The position numbers and the translations under genes are program-made. Shown one piece after another: positions 1 to 9,708 of a DNA stretch of 64,000 nt; the first letter of the stretch is position 1; every line of letters starts with the position of its first letter. Source of the DNA: Chitinophagaceae bacterium (GTDB lineage: Bacteria > Bacteroidota > Bacteroidia > Chitinophagales > Chitinophagaceae); assembly GCA_016715365.1 (NCBI GenBank), contig JADKAM010000003.1, forward strand, positions 186,001 through 250,000, read 5' to 3'. The notes below the pieces were generated by a model. That model was not told where the DNA came from and made no database searches. It saw nothing but the letters and a program-made list of their open reading frames with translations.

Positions 1-3000
1 GTGGCTACCTTAACGGTAACCCTGAGTTATACCAATGGTGGTGTAACCTGTGTAAGCTTACCGGTAACCTTTACAATAACGGTAAACCCAACACCTGATG
101 TAAATCAACCAGCCGACCAGGTTGTATGTGCCAATACGCCAACAGCCGCTGTAAACTTTACAGGAGCGGTAGCGGGCACGGTATTTAACTGGACCAACAA
201 TACGCCATCGATTGGATTGGCAGCATCAGGCACGGGAGATATCCCAAGCTTCACAGCGCTGAACCCATCGAATGTACCGGTGATAGCAACGATCGTGGTA
301 ACACCAAGCTATACCAATGGAGGTACTACCTGTACCGGCCCATCGAAGACCTTTACGATCACGGTAAACCCGGTACCAACTTTAGCACCGGTAACAAACA
401 AAGCATACTGTACAGGCGCAACAACGCTGGTGATACCATTCAACGGTACCTCAGGTAATTTACCAGGTACGGTATACAACTGGACCAACAGCACGCCAGG
501 CATTGGCCTGGCAGCAAGCGGAAGTGGAGACATAGCACCGTTTGTAACCACCAATACAACGAACGGCCCATTGGTAGCTACGATAGTAGTAACCCCTGTT
601 GGTCCGAGCGGTTGTGTTGGTACACCAATAACATTTACGATAACAGTAAACCCAACACCAATCGTGAACCCGGTAGCCGGCCAGGTAGTTTGTAACGGAA
701 CACCAACGGCGGCGATCAACTTTAGCAGTCCCACTACGGGCCCAACGGGTGCATTAACATTCCAGTGGACCAACAGTGCTCCATCAATAGGATTGGCTGC
801 CAATGGTACGGGTAATATACCATCCTTTACAGCGGTAAATACGGGAGTATCACCTGTAACAGCAATCATTACGGTAACGGCGGTTTATACCAATGCGGGT
901 ATTACGTGTACCGGTAATTCACAAAGCTTTACGATCGTGGTAAACCCAACACCAACAGTAAACCCTGTAGCCAACCAGGTATTGTGTAACGGATCAAACA
1001 CAGCTGCAGTAAACTTTACAGGCAGTGTACCGGGCACGATCTACAACTGGACGAACAATAATACCAGCATAGGGCTTGCAGCAGCAGGTGCAGGCAATAT
1101 AGCCAGCTTTGTTGCCACCAATGCAACAAACGTGGCTCAGACAGCAACGATAACGGTAACACCAAACTTCAGCAATACAGTAACCTGTGCCGGTACACCG
1201 ATCACGTTTACCATAACCGTGAACCCGATACCAACAGTAAACCCTGTTGCTAACCAGACAGTATGTGCCGGTACCACCGTTACACAGGCCTTTACAGGCA
1301 CAGTAGCAGGTACAGTTTACAGCTGGACAAACAGCAACACGGCCATTGGCCTTGCAGCCAGCGGCACGGGTAACCTGAACTTTGTATCAACCAATGCAAC
1401 GGGAGCACCGTTAACGGGAACCATAACAGTAACTCCATCTTATACCAATGCCGGCGGCACCTGTACCGGCACCCCAACAACGTTTACCATTACGGTGAAC
1501 CCGATACCAACGGTGAATGCGGTATCCAATCAGGTAGTATGTAATAATACAGCCACAGCAGCGGTTAACTTTACGGGAGCAGTAGCAGGTACGGTATATA
1601 GCTGGACGAACAACAATACCAGTATCGGCCTTGCGGCTGCAGGAACAGGCAATATTGCCAGCTTTACAGCTACCAATGCAACCGCAACTGTACAAACGGC
1701 CACCATCACGGTAACGCCAACCTATACCAATGGTGGCACTACCTGTACGGGAACTGCCATAACGTTTACGATCACGGTAAATCCAACACCATCGGTAAAT
1801 GTGATCGCAAACCAGACAGTATGTAACGGAACCAGTACCACAGCGGTAACCATTACCGGCCCTGTAGCAGGTACAGTGTACAGCTGGACGAACAACAATA
1901 CCAGCATTGGCCTTGCAGCCAGCGGAACAGCCACGGTACCATCGTTTACAGCTATCAATACGGGCAGCACGCCACAGACAGCAACAATAACAGTAACCAG
2001 CAGCTTTACCAATGGCGGCATCACCTGTACTGGTGGAAGCACCACCTTTACGATCACGGTAAATCCTACGGCAACAGTTAACCAGCCAGCCGGCCAGGTA
2101 CTGTGCAACGGAGCCAATACATCAGCAGTGGTGTTTAGTGGATTACCTCCGGGTTCTACCTATAACTGGACGAACAACAATACCAGCATTGGACTGGCGG
2201 CAGCAGGAACCGGTAATATAGCCAGCTTCACTGCCACCAATAATACCAACACGGTACAAACAGCAACCATTACGGTAACACCATCGGCATCGGGTTGTGG
2301 CGGAACAGCGGTAAGCTTTACCATCACGGTAAATCCAACACCAGCTGTAAATGCGATAGCTAACCAGGCACTATGTGCCGGTGCAACAACGGCAGCGGTA
2401 ACCATCAGTGGCCCGGTTGCCAATACAGTGTATACCTGGACGAACAACAATACCACCATCGGCCTGGGCGCCGGCGGTATCGGTAATGTACCGGCCTTTG
2501 TAACAGTTAACCCAACCATTAACCCGGTAACGGCCACCATAACGGTAACGCCAACCTATACCAATGGAGGAGTAAGCTGTACAGGCAACCCGGTAAGCTT
2601 TACGATCACGGTGAATCCGTTACCAAACATCGTGTTCAGCAATGTACCACCTAGGGTATGTTTAACTGATACAGTTGTAACCTTGCGTGCAACACCTGCA
2701 GGCGGTACCTGGAGCGGCACGGGCGTAAGCGGCAATACCTTCTCAGCGGCGGCATCGGGAGTGGGTGTACACCGTGTAACCTATACCGTAACCAATGGTT
2801 CTGGTTGCAGTACCACCAGGTTTGCCGATATAGTGGTTAATGATTGTATCGAGCGCCACAATGTATTCCAGCAGTCGATCCGCATCTGGCCTAATCCAAA
2901 CCAGGGCAGGTTCAGTATCCAGTTCAACAGTGATAAGTACAAAGAGTTCAAGGTTAAGATCGTTGACAGTAAAGGACGTGAAATGGGTTACTATGAATTT

Positions 3001-3123
3001 AAGAACCTGGTGTACGGACAGATACTGCCATTTGACCTGAGCAGACTGGCCGGCGGCACCTACTACCTGTATGTGTACAATACACAGGAAAGTGGTGTGT
3101 TCCCGATCATTATTGCTAGGTAG
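1..3123 (+). CDS. Repeat-rich T9SS-exported surface protein, 3' part only
   Basis: The reading frame is already open at base 1, so the N-terminus and signal peptide lie outside the window. What remains (1040 residues) is about nine tandem units of roughly 94 residues. Each begins near VNPTPxVNPVANQ, has a paired-Cys pattern (VCNG ... TCTG), a central NWTNNNTSIGLAASGTG and a closing TFTITVNP. These resemble the PKD-like/immunoglobulin-type repeats of large Bacteroidota surface proteins. A different, shorter domain follows (about residues 880-945), and then a C-terminal module with IWPNPNQGRFSI and GGTYYLYVYN. That module is the type A sorting signal recognised by the type IX secretion system, so export across the outer membrane and surface attachment or release are expected. 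Ligand unknown; adhesin-like function is inference. A strong terminator follows the stop. Confidence 0.85.
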   Translation: MATLTVTLSYTNGGVTCVSLPVTFTITVNPTPDVNQPADQVVCANTPTAAVNFTGAVAGTVFNWTNNTPSIGLAASGTGDIPSFTALNPSNVPVIATIVVTPSYTNGGTTCTGPSKTFTITVNPVPTLAPVTNKAYCTGATTLVIPFNGTSGNLPGTVYNWTNSTPGIGLAASGSGDIAPFVTTNTTNGPLVATIVVTPVGPSGCVGTPITFTITVNPTPIVNPVAGQVVCNGTPTAAINFSSPTTGPTGALTFQWTNSAPSIGLAANGTGNIPSFTAVNTGVSPVTAIITVTAVYTNAGITCTGNSQSFTIVVNPTPTVNPVANQVLCNGSNTAAVNFTGSVPGTIYNWTNNNTSIGLAAAGAGNIASFVATNATNVAQTATITVTPNFSNTVTCAGTPITFTITVNPIPTVNPVANQTVCAGTTVTQAFTGTVAGTVYSWTNSNTAIGLAASGTGNLNFVSTNATGAPLTGTITVTPSYTNAGGTCTGTPTTFTITVNPIPTVNAVSNQVVCNNTATAAVNFTGAVAGTVYSWTNNNTSIGLAAAGTGNIASFTATNATATVQTATITVTPTYTNGGTTCTGTAITFTITVNPTPSVNVIANQTVCNGTSTTAVTITGPVAGTVYSWTNNNTSIGLAASGTATVPSFTAINTGSTPQTATITVTSSFTNGGITCTGGSTTFTITVNPTATVNQPAGQVLCNGANTSAVVFSGLPPGSTYNWTNNNTSIGLAAAGTGNIASFTATNNTNTVQTATITVTPSASGCGGTAVSFTITVNPTPAVNAIANQALCAGATTAAVTISGPVANTVYTWTNNNTTIGLGAGGIGNVPAFVTVNPTINPVTATITVTPTYTNGGVSCTGNPVSFTITVNPLPNIVFSNVPPRVCLTDTVVTLRATPAGGTWSGTGVSGNTFSAAASGVGVHRVTYTVTNGSGCSTTRFADIVVNDCIERHNVFQQSIRIWPNPNQGRFSIQFNSDKYKEFKVKIVDSKGREMGYYEFKNLVYGQILPFDLSRLAGGTYYLYVYNTQESGVFPIIIAR

Positions 3124-3167
3124 GGTGAGCAGTTGACAGCGTTAACAGCGTTTAAAAGTTAATAAGT

Positions 3168-3199
3168 AAGTCCCCCGGTTAATACCGGGGGACTTTTTT
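3168..3199 (+). terminator. Intrinsic terminator after the repeat protein
   Basis: Perfect hairpin with arms AAGTCCCCCGG and CCGGGGGACTT around a TTAATA loop, followed by a T-run. It closes the repeat-protein transcript and lies directly before the truncated phosphatase fragment. Confidence 0.9.
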
Positions 3200-3208
3200 G
3201 TTTCACTA

Positions 3209-3541
3209 TTGAGGAGTTTCCACATCATTACCAGCGGCTATCAGCCCATACTCGCCCACCCCGAACGTTATTTTTATTTTCAGACTAATTTTAAAGGCTA
3301 CAAAAAGCTGAAAGACCTGGGTTTTATACTGCAGGTGAACCTGTTATCACTGGCCTGCTACTACGGAAAAAATGCGGCGCAGGCTGCCCGTTACCTGTTA
3401 GATGAAGGGCTGGCCAGCCTGGCGGGAACCGATTTGCACCATGGCCGGCATTTAAGTGCTTTTCAATTGAAAAAGAATCTAACTTTGTTTAACAGATACC
3501 ACAGCAATGACAAATTGATTAATCAAAGATTGCTGAGCTAA
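3209..3541 (+). pseudogene. C-terminal remnant of CpsB/YwqE-type tyrosine phosphatase (PHP fold)
   Basis: The 110 residues read GYQPILAHPERY near the start and GTDLHH near the end. These are typical of the C-terminal half of manganese-dependent CpsB/CapC/YwqE tyrosine phosphatases, which regulate capsule or exopolysaccharide export and are normally about 245-255 residues. The N-terminal half, with the first PHP metal ligands, is absent. Upstream in the same frame only the preceding terminator and a stop at 3167-3169 are found, and the only usable start is TTG at 3209. I read this as a 5'-truncated remnant that probably lacks activity, left by a rearrangement that placed the repeat protein and its terminator in front of it. 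The beta-barrel gene starts 19 bases downstream. Confidence 0.75.
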
Positions 3542-3560
3542 ACAGAAACTAAACTACTGA

Positions 3561-4517
3561 ATGATGAATAAGTATGGTACAGCTAAACTGTATACCTTGC
3601 TGGTATGTATGTTGATGCTCACGATGATACAACCCGCAGCAGCACAAACTGATATAGATGGCCTGATGATGGAAAAGAAGTTTTTCTGCGCCGGCCCTAC
3701 AGCCGGTTACAGCAGCTGGAAAAATTATTGGGAGGGCACATTAAAAAGAGATAACGGGAACATGGGCCGGGTGAGTACCACCAACTTTACACTGATGGGA
3801 AATTATGGTATTACCCACCGGCTGAATGTATTGTTTGGATTGCCCTACATAAAAACCAAAGCCAGTGCCGGTAATATGGCGGGCCAGAAAGGCGTGCAGG
3901 ATCTTTCACTGCTGTTAAAATGGGTAGCCTATCAAAAACATATTGCCGGGGGCGACCTGAAAACTTTTTTGATTGCCGGCTATTCTACACCGTTATCTAC
4001 TTACAATGCAGATTTTTTACCGCTGTCCATTGGCCTGCACAGCAGGAATGTAACCATGCGCCTGATGGCTGATTACCAGCGTAACCACTGGTTTGCCACT
4101 GCCTCTTATACCTATATCGCCCGCAGCAATGTTACCATAGACAGGAGTACCTATTATACTACCGAAATGCATTACAGCAACGAAGTAAAAATGCCGGATG
4201 CATCGCAATGGAATTTGAGGGCAGGTTACCGCAGTGAAACCATTATTGCTGAAGCCATTTTTAATAAATGGACCACCCTGGGTGGTTTTGATATACCCCG
4301 TAATGGAATGCCTTTTGTGAGCAATAAAATGAATGCCACCAGCATTGGCCTGAATATAAAATATGAAACACCGCTTGATGGTTTATCGGTTGTTGCCAAT
4401 GGCAGCACCACACTAGGCGGAAGAAATGTGGGGCAGGCAACGGGATTTAATGCAGGGGTATTTTATATTATGGACTTTAGGAAGAAAAAGAAAGAAAAGA
4501 AGGAAGAAGGGAAATAG
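3561..4517 (+). CDS. Outer-membrane beta-barrel protein (MetA-pathway/transporter-like)
   Basis: 318 residues with a clear signal peptide (hydrophobic residues about 10-25, then PAAAQ). The mature part consists of alternating aromatic and polar strands such as LMGNYGITHRLNVLFGLPY and LNIKYETPLDGLSVVANG, typical of a 12- to 14-strand outer-membrane barrel. The pattern resembles Bacteroidota proteins annotated as putative phenol-degradation MetA-pathway outer-membrane proteins, a name inherited from distant homology rather than function. The C-terminus is a short, very basic Lys/Glu tail encoded by a purine-rich stretch that continues past the stop (about 4485-4540), unusual for a barrel, which normally ends in an aromatic residue. 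Substrate unknown. Confidence 0.7.
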   Translation: MMNKYGTAKLYTLLVCMLMLTMIQPAAAQTDIDGLMMEKKFFCAGPTAGYSSWKNYWEGTLKRDNGNMGRVSTTNFTLMGNYGITHRLNVLFGLPYIKTKASAGNMAGQKGVQDLSLLLKWVAYQKHIAGGDLKTFLIAGYSTPLSTYNADFLPLSIGLHSRNVTMRLMADYQRNHWFATASYTYIARSNVTIDRSTYYTTEMHYSNEVKMPDASQWNLRAGYRSETIIAEAIFNKWTTLGGFDIPRNGMPFVSNKMNATSIGLNIKYETPLDGLSVVANGSTTLGGRNVGQATGFNAGVFYIMDFRKKKKEKKEEGK

Positions 4518-4764
4518 GGGAAGGAAGAAGGGAGAAGGGGTAATTCTTTGAATGACTTTGCAGCGGGGAGTTTTAAGGCTAATATTGTTTTAGCGGGCAG
4601 ACTGATTTCTATAAAATGGTTTACCATTTTCCTTCGTGTCTTTGTGCCTTGGTGGCGACTCTTTTCGCTGCGAAGCTGAGAAAAAAAATTATTGATTTTT
4701 TGGAAATGGTACAGCGTGGCTGTTGATTAATTAAAGCGTAATTCAAACTGAAAATAAATTAAGT

Positions 4765-6324
4765 ATGAAAAAAATATTTTTACTTACAAGCATTATTGCC
4801 TTACTCATGACGGGGTCGGTTATTTTTAATTCCTGTTCAAAAAGTATTGATGAGCAGAACATGCATTACCCGATGCTGAACCCCACCAGGGTGGATGCCA
4901 ATGCCGGTACCTGGAAGCCAATACTGTTAAGCGCTGCCAATGAGTTTGCCTGTGCAGCACCCATTGCCACTACATCGCCGGACTATATCATTCAGCTGAA
5001 TGAAATAAAAAGTTTTCAGAACCAGGTAAATGATGATGAAAGAAAACTGGTGGAATACTGGGGAGCCGGTGCTGTATTGCGCTGGAACGAGATCATGCGG
5101 GAACTGGTGGCATTGCACAACCTGCCGCCTTATCAGAACCCCGATGGCAGTTATCCTTTCCCCAGTGCCAATAACCCCCTGGCATACCCGACTTTTCCAT
5201 TTGCCAACCCGCCTTATGCAGCCAGGGCCTATGCCTATTTAAGTGCTGCGCAATATGATGCCTGTGTGGGTGCTTATTTTTACAAACAACAGTTTAACCG
5301 GCCAGCACCTTTTACGGTGGATGCCACCATACAGACCTTATTACCCAAATCAACCTTACCCTCTTACCCCAGTGAAGATGCAGCCGTACTGGGAGCCAGT
5401 GTGGAAATATTAAAACTGATGTTTCCAGGCGACCAGGATTATATTAACCTGCGTGCCGAAGAACATAAACGTGCAAGATTAATTGCCGGTGCCAATGTAC
5501 GCAGCGACCTGGATGCAGGTGAGGCATTGGGGAAATTAATTGCCGCCAAATTTGTAACACGTGCCCGTGGCGACCGGGCGGGGGCAGCAGCCGGTAATGC
5601 TACGCTTTGGGCAAAATTAAAATCGGATTGTATTGCCCGTGGTGAAACACCCTGGATAAGCCAGGAAACACCGGAGCGTCCGCCGATGTTACCGGCATTT
5701 GGCAGTGTGAGGGCTTTTTTATTTGATTCGCTGACGATGGTAACTGCCATCAGGCCGGGTCCGCCACCATCAACCGGCTCGCAGCAATTTAAAGACGAGA
5801 CCGAAGAGATATACCAGATAACAAAAAATCTTACCAGGGAACAGTTACGCATAGCCAATTTCTGGGCCGATGGTTTAAGAACCTATACACCGCCGGGCCA
5901 CTGGAATTTTATTGCTGCCAATGATTTTGCACAGCAGGGTTTTAGTGAAGCCAGGTGGGCACGTAATATGGCGTTGCTGAATATGGCTATTATGGATGCC
6001 GGTATTGTTTGCTGGGATGCCAAGAATTTTTATTTTAATCCACGCCCGATGCAGGTAGACCCAAGAATTAAAACAGGTATTGGTCTGCCTAATTTTCCGG
6101 CCTATATTTCGGGTCACAGCACATTCAGCGGTGCAGCGGCTACGGTATTGGGTTATATCATACCTGCCCGGGCACAGGCTTACAATGATATGGCAAAGGA
6201 AGCTTCTGTATCACGCATGTATGGCGCCATACATGCCCGCAGCGATTGTGAAACGGGTATTACCACCGGAAATAAAGTAGGTGGTTATGCTATTGCAAGA
6301 GGACGTATTGACGGAGCAGAATAG
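4765..6324 (+). CDS. PAP2 / vanadium-haloperoxidase-fold lipoprotein
   Basis: 519 residues. The N-terminus is a lipoprotein signal with lipobox FNSC and Cys24 as the lipidated residue, so it is probably anchored in the outer membrane or facing the periplasm. The C-terminal third has the acid-phosphatase/haloperoxidase signature in order: Lys420-x6-Arg427-Pro, Ser449-Gly-His451, then Arg484-x5-His490-x3-Asp494. The family uses these residues to bind phosphate or vanadate and His as nucleophile or acid-base. At over 500 residues it matches vanadium-dependent haloperoxidase-like proteins better than small PAP2 lipid phosphatases. Sequence alone does not decide between phosphatase and haloperoxidase activity. 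It is monocistronic with its own terminator. Confidence 0.8.
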   Translation: MKKIFLLTSIIALLMTGSVIFNSCSKSIDEQNMHYPMLNPTRVDANAGTWKPILLSAANEFACAAPIATTSPDYIIQLNEIKSFQNQVNDDERKLVEYWGAGAVLRWNEIMRELVALHNLPPYQNPDGSYPFPSANNPLAYPTFPFANPPYAARAYAYLSAAQYDACVGAYFYKQQFNRPAPFTVDATIQTLLPKSTLPSYPSEDAAVLGASVEILKLMFPGDQDYINLRAEEHKRARLIAGANVRSDLDAGEALGKLIAAKFVTRARGDRAGAAAGNATLWAKLKSDCIARGETPWISQETPERPPMLPAFGSVRAFLFDSLTMVTAIRPGPPPSTGSQQFKDETEEIYQITKNLTREQLRIANFWADGLRTYTPPGHWNFIAANDFAQQGFSEARWARNMALLNMAIMDAGIVCWDAKNFYFNPRPMQVDPRIKTGIGLPNFPAYISGHSTFSGAAATVLGYIIPARAQAYNDMAKEASVSRMYGAIHARSDCETGITTGNKVGGYAIARGRIDGAE

Positions 6325-6348
6325 ATAAATTTGTTTGATAAATATAAG

Positions 6349-6376
6349 GCCCCCGGAATTCGGGGGCATTTTTATT
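6349..6376 (+). terminator. Intrinsic terminator after the PAP2-fold gene
   Basis: Hairpin GCCCCCG-GAATT-CGGGGGC followed by ATTTTTATTT, 24 bases after the stop codon. Confidence 0.85.
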
Positions 6377-6602
6377 TAATGTATGTTAATGTTTTTGTTG
6401 ACAATTGAACATTTTGTAATACTGAATCCGGATACAATCCGGTAGGCAGAAGTGATCCCATATCATATTTAAAAGAAGAATGCTATTTGACGGGAACATT
6501 TTCGACAGCGGGTTGGCCGCTGCTTATCACAAACCTATCCGCAGGATGCTGTGCATAGGTTAGCCGCAGTACAGATTTGTGCGTGTTATTAAAATTTAAA
6601 AT

Positions 6603-7115
6603 CTAAGCTCTTAAGTCTACTTTAAAAGCCAGGCTTAAGTAACTGAAATATTTACCTTTCTGGTCTATAGTATTGGCAGCCCATTCCTGTCCGCCTGCGT
6701 ATGGTAACTGATTTAAACAACCTGCTGCTTCACCTACACCAAGCAGGCCGTCATCTGTTTTCAGTTTAAAGCCATACACCATGTCTTTGTTAAGCTGTAA
6801 CCCTTTTAACGGAAAAGCGATCCATGTTTCGTTATCTGTTTTACTGAACTCCACTGTTGAAGTGGCCAGCGCTGTTCCCCATATCTTTCGTTCTGTATCA
6901 AATGGATACAGGGTTAGAGCCACCGGTATTTTTTTGTTTACATAAACAGAAAATATTTCGATGCAATCCAGTTTGCCTGCTGCAGGGCAGGTAAAGGTTT
7001 GTCCGCTGATGTGCTCATTGGTTTCACCTGACCGGTGACCGATCCAGGATGTAGTGTTGTGGGTTGATTGCTGCACTATCGGTTTTAATGGAGCATTTGA
7101 ATGATACGTTTCCAT
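6603..7115 (-). CDS. Hypothetical protein, possible beta-sandwich
   Basis: Not recognised. Starting at the ATG at 7115 it encodes 170 residues; an upstream in-frame ATG at 7169 would add 18 hydrophobic residues that look like read-through rather than a convincing signal peptide. The protein has alternating strands with many Thr, Asp and aromatic residues: ISGQTFTCPAAGKLDCIEIF, IPVALTLYPFD, WIAFPLKGLQLNKDMVYGFKLKTDDG. This suggests a jelly-roll or carbohydrate-binding-like sandwich, as an impression only. No transmembrane helix or catalytic motif is visible. It stands alone: the gene downstream on this strand ends in another orientation, and a long AT-rich gap lies upstream. Confidence 0.55.
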   Translation of the reverse strand: METYHSNAPLKPIVQQSTHNTTSWIGHRSGETNEHISGQTFTCPAAGKLDCIEIFSVYVNKKIPVALTLYPFDTERKIWGTALATSTVEFSKTDNETWIAFPLKGLQLNKDMVYGFKLKTDDGLLGVGEAAGCLNQLPYAGGQEWAANTIDQKGKYFSYLSLAFKVDLRA

Positions 7116-7693
7116 AGGATATTTTTTTTGAGGGTATAGTATGCAGATCACAATGCTGTAAATGCACAATAATCAAACAGGTTTTGGCAACTAATTATTG
7201 TTTATGAACTGTGAAAATTTCAACATGAAATGTTAAAGGACTTCAATCATCCATGTACTTTTTTTCGGCTTAATGGCCTTAAAGCCTTATGGGATAAGGG
7301 GTAGGGAATAGCCGGATTATTTTATGAACACCTGTAAAACTCAATAATAAAAACTACTAAATAAGTTTAACTACGTATGTTATCTATTAAAAGGGATTCC
7401 GTTACCAGGCAACCTGTTAACAATTTCAGTGGGGTTTACAATAGGGCCAGTTTTAACCTCCTACGTATAAATACTTAGTGTTGACTAAAGTGATTTACTA
7501 TTTTAAAAAGTATGAACCTGTTTTTTTGAAAGTGTTTATAAGCTGTTGTAGTTTTATAACAGAAAAAAAACAACCATATACAAACCCAACCCCTTTGAAA
7601 AACTAAAAATCCTTTCCAGGAAATCCAGATCAACTTCTACAAATAAAAGATTTTAAAGAATTTAATTGATGCTACCTAAGCGGAACTATTCAA

Positions 7694-7760
7694 CTCTATT
7701 TCTCTAAACCTCTATGTTTAGTACAGGTGAAAATTAACTTAGAGTTTTAGAGAAATAGAG
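7694..7760. repeat. Inverted repeat island
   Basis: Arms CTCTATTTCTCTAAACCTCT (7694-7713) and AGAGTTTTAGAGAAATAGAG (7741-7760) are complementary at 19 of 20 positions with a 27-base loop. Each arm is built from a small word (CTCTATTTCTCTA), as in other islands in the window. Confidence 0.75.
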
Positions 7761-7774
7761 AAATACAGCATTGC

Positions 7775-7815
7775 AAAAGAAAGAGGCTGTCCCAAAAGGG
7801 CAGCCTCTTTCTTTT
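7775..7815 (-). terminator. Intrinsic terminator of the SGLT-like symporter gene
   Basis: Long hairpin AAAAGAAAGAGGCTG / CAGCCTCTTTCTTTT around a short loop, 24 bases beyond the stop codon on the minus strand, with a U-run on the transcript. Confidence 0.85.
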
Positions 7816-7838
7816 ACAAGTATCTTCATAGTAGTTAC

Positions 7839-9569
7839 CTACCAGAACTTCACATAGAGCAATGTTAAGATCAATAATGTAACTACACAAAGCGCAACGG
7901 TTGATGATTTTAATTTGAACATACTGCTATCTATTTCAAATGCCTTTGGATTTACTTTCGGTCCGGCCATACTGATGCCAACCATCGCTGCCACCGTAAA
8001 GAAGAATGACCAGCCCATATTGATGAGGAACGGGATTTCTACATGTGTCAGCGTTAATCCGTCTTTTATTGTCTGGTATTCGAAAGCAGTGTATAGCCAG
8101 GTTTCTTTTCCAAAAATGCCTACAGCATAATTATTAAAGAAGATGGCAAGTACAAAACCCAGTATCAAGCCAACCAATGCAGCGGTACCGGTAGTTCTTT
8201 TCCAGAAGAAGCCAAGTATGAACATAGCAAACACACCCGGGCTGATGAACCCGGTGTATTTTTGAATGAAAGTGAAACCACCTTCCTGGCTGATCCCTAA
8301 GGTATCTTTCCAGGTGAAAATCATCGCTATGATCATAGAAATAAAAACGGTCATGCGGCCTGTCCACACCATTTTCTTTTCATCAGCATTTTTGTTGATG
8401 TACTTTTTATAAATGTCCAATGTAAAAATGGTAGAGATACTGTTTGCTTTTCCTGCAAGCGATGCAACAATTGCAGCGGTTAAAGCCGCTACAGCCAACC
8501 CTTTTAGCCCTGCAGGTAAAAAAGCCAGTACGGCTGAATAAGCGCCGTCCTTACCACCGTTAAAACCAGGCAGCATGTTGTTTTTATACAACACATAAGC
8601 AGCAATACCCGGAAGCATTACAATCACCGGCATCAATAATTTCATAAAACCGGCAAACAAAATTCCTTTGCGTGCAGTTTCTAAATCAGCACCCAATGCT
8701 CTTTGGGTAATGTATTGGTTGCATCCCCAATAGTTAAGGTTCACGATCCATTGTCCGGCAAAATACATGGCAATACCTGGCAGTGCAATGTATTTCATGA
8801 TCTCTGTATTATTGGCCGTGCCTATTGACCCTGTTGTTACTTCCGGCTTTGCCAATATCATGTGGAAATGATCAGGTGCCTGTCCCATTAATGTTTTAAA
8901 ACCATTGATCACATTTCCGTTTGCTACACTATTTATTCTTTCATCTACGATCTGCAGTGCAAGATAAACGGTTGCCAGGCCACCAACTATAAGAACTGCT
9001 ACCTGTATTACGTCGGTATAGCCAATTACTTTCATACCACCCAGTGTGATCAGTAGGGCCATTGACATCAATACGATCATAATAAGATGAAGGTGTCCTC
9101 CGCCAAGTAATTCATTTATTGCTACAGAACCAAGATAAAGTATGGAGGTAAAGTTGACAAAAACGTACAGGAACAACCAAAATATCGCCATGATCAATGC
9201 AACTGTTTCATTGTACCGTGTTTTTAAAAACTGCGGCATGGTGTAAATCTTGTTCTTAAGATAGATGGGGATGAACCAGATAGCAATGATGATCAAAGCA
9301 ACAGCCGCAATCCATTCGTAAGCAGCAACAGCAACACCCACATTAAAGCCTTCGCCGCTCATACCGATAAATTGTTCGGCACTGATATTGGATGCAATGA
9401 GCGAAGCACCGATTGCCCACCAGGTCAGCGAACCTTCTGCTAAAAAGAAATCATGCGAAGCTGTAACGGAATCTTTCTTTTTTTTCCGGTAGATCCAGTA
9501 ACCATACCCGGCTATCAGAATAAAATAAAGTATAAAAACTAAAATGTCTTTGGTTGCAAGATTGTTCAT
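7839..9569 (-). CDS. Sodium/sugar cotransporter, SGLT-like (SSS family)
   Basis: 576 residues with about 14 hydrophobic segments. The early motif ASNISAEQFIGMSGEGF is characteristic of the vSGLT/SGLT branch of sodium:solute symporters, and the conserved core continues with TMPQFLKTRYN and LPAGLKGLAVAALTAAIVASLAGKANS, the latter near the Na2-site helix. It should couple inward Na+ movement to uptake of a hexose or related sugar across the inner membrane; the actual sugar cannot be read from sequence. The start follows from the short cytoplasmic or periplasmic N-terminus MNNLATKDILVF. No sugar kinase, isomerase or regulator is next to it, and it has its own terminator. Confidence 0.9.
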   Translation of the reverse strand: MNNLATKDILVFILYFILIAGYGYWIYRKKKKDSVTASHDFFLAEGSLTWWAIGASLIASNISAEQFIGMSGEGFNVGVAVAAYEWIAAVALIIIAIWFIPIYLKNKIYTMPQFLKTRYNETVALIMAIFWLFLYVFVNFTSILYLGSVAINELLGGGHLHLIMIVLMSMALLITLGGMKVIGYTDVIQVAVLIVGGLATVYLALQIVDERINSVANGNVINGFKTLMGQAPDHFHMILAKPEVTTGSIGTANNTEIMKYIALPGIAMYFAGQWIVNLNYWGCNQYITQRALGADLETARKGILFAGFMKLLMPVIVMLPGIAAYVLYKNNMLPGFNGGKDGAYSAVLAFLPAGLKGLAVAALTAAIVASLAGKANSISTIFTLDIYKKYINKNADEKKMVWTGRMTVFISMIIAMIFTWKDTLGISQEGGFTFIQKYTGFISPGVFAMFILGFFWKRTTGTAALVGLILGFVLAIFFNNYAVGIFGKETWLYTAFEYQTIKDGLTLTHVEIPFLINMGWSFFFTVAAMVGISMAGPKVNPKAFEIDSSMFKLKSSTVALCVVTLLILTLLYVKFW

Positions 9570-9708
9570 TTAGCGTGTTGGTTTGGTTGGTTATGATTTA
9601 TTCAGTTGGTAATACTGATAGCTTGACATAGAAACAGAAATGCTTCTAAATTGCTTTAAATAAAAAAGCAGCTACGATTTTTATTTCATAACTGCTTGAT
9701 TTTAAGTG

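Larger units (their letters stand above)
7116..7838. other. Gene-free AT-rich stretch
   Basis: About 720 bases without a convincing gene. The left two thirds show no clear signal. The right end holds an inverted repeat (7694-7760) and the terminator of the symporter gene (7775-7815). Confidence 0.6.

Noticed and set aside
1..3123. Long open frames antisense to the repeat protein (309-869, 1722-2117, 2160-2540, minus strand)
   Set aside because: They follow the repeat period of the sense gene and have valine- and proline-rich translations with no starts or motifs of their own; shadows of biased codon use.
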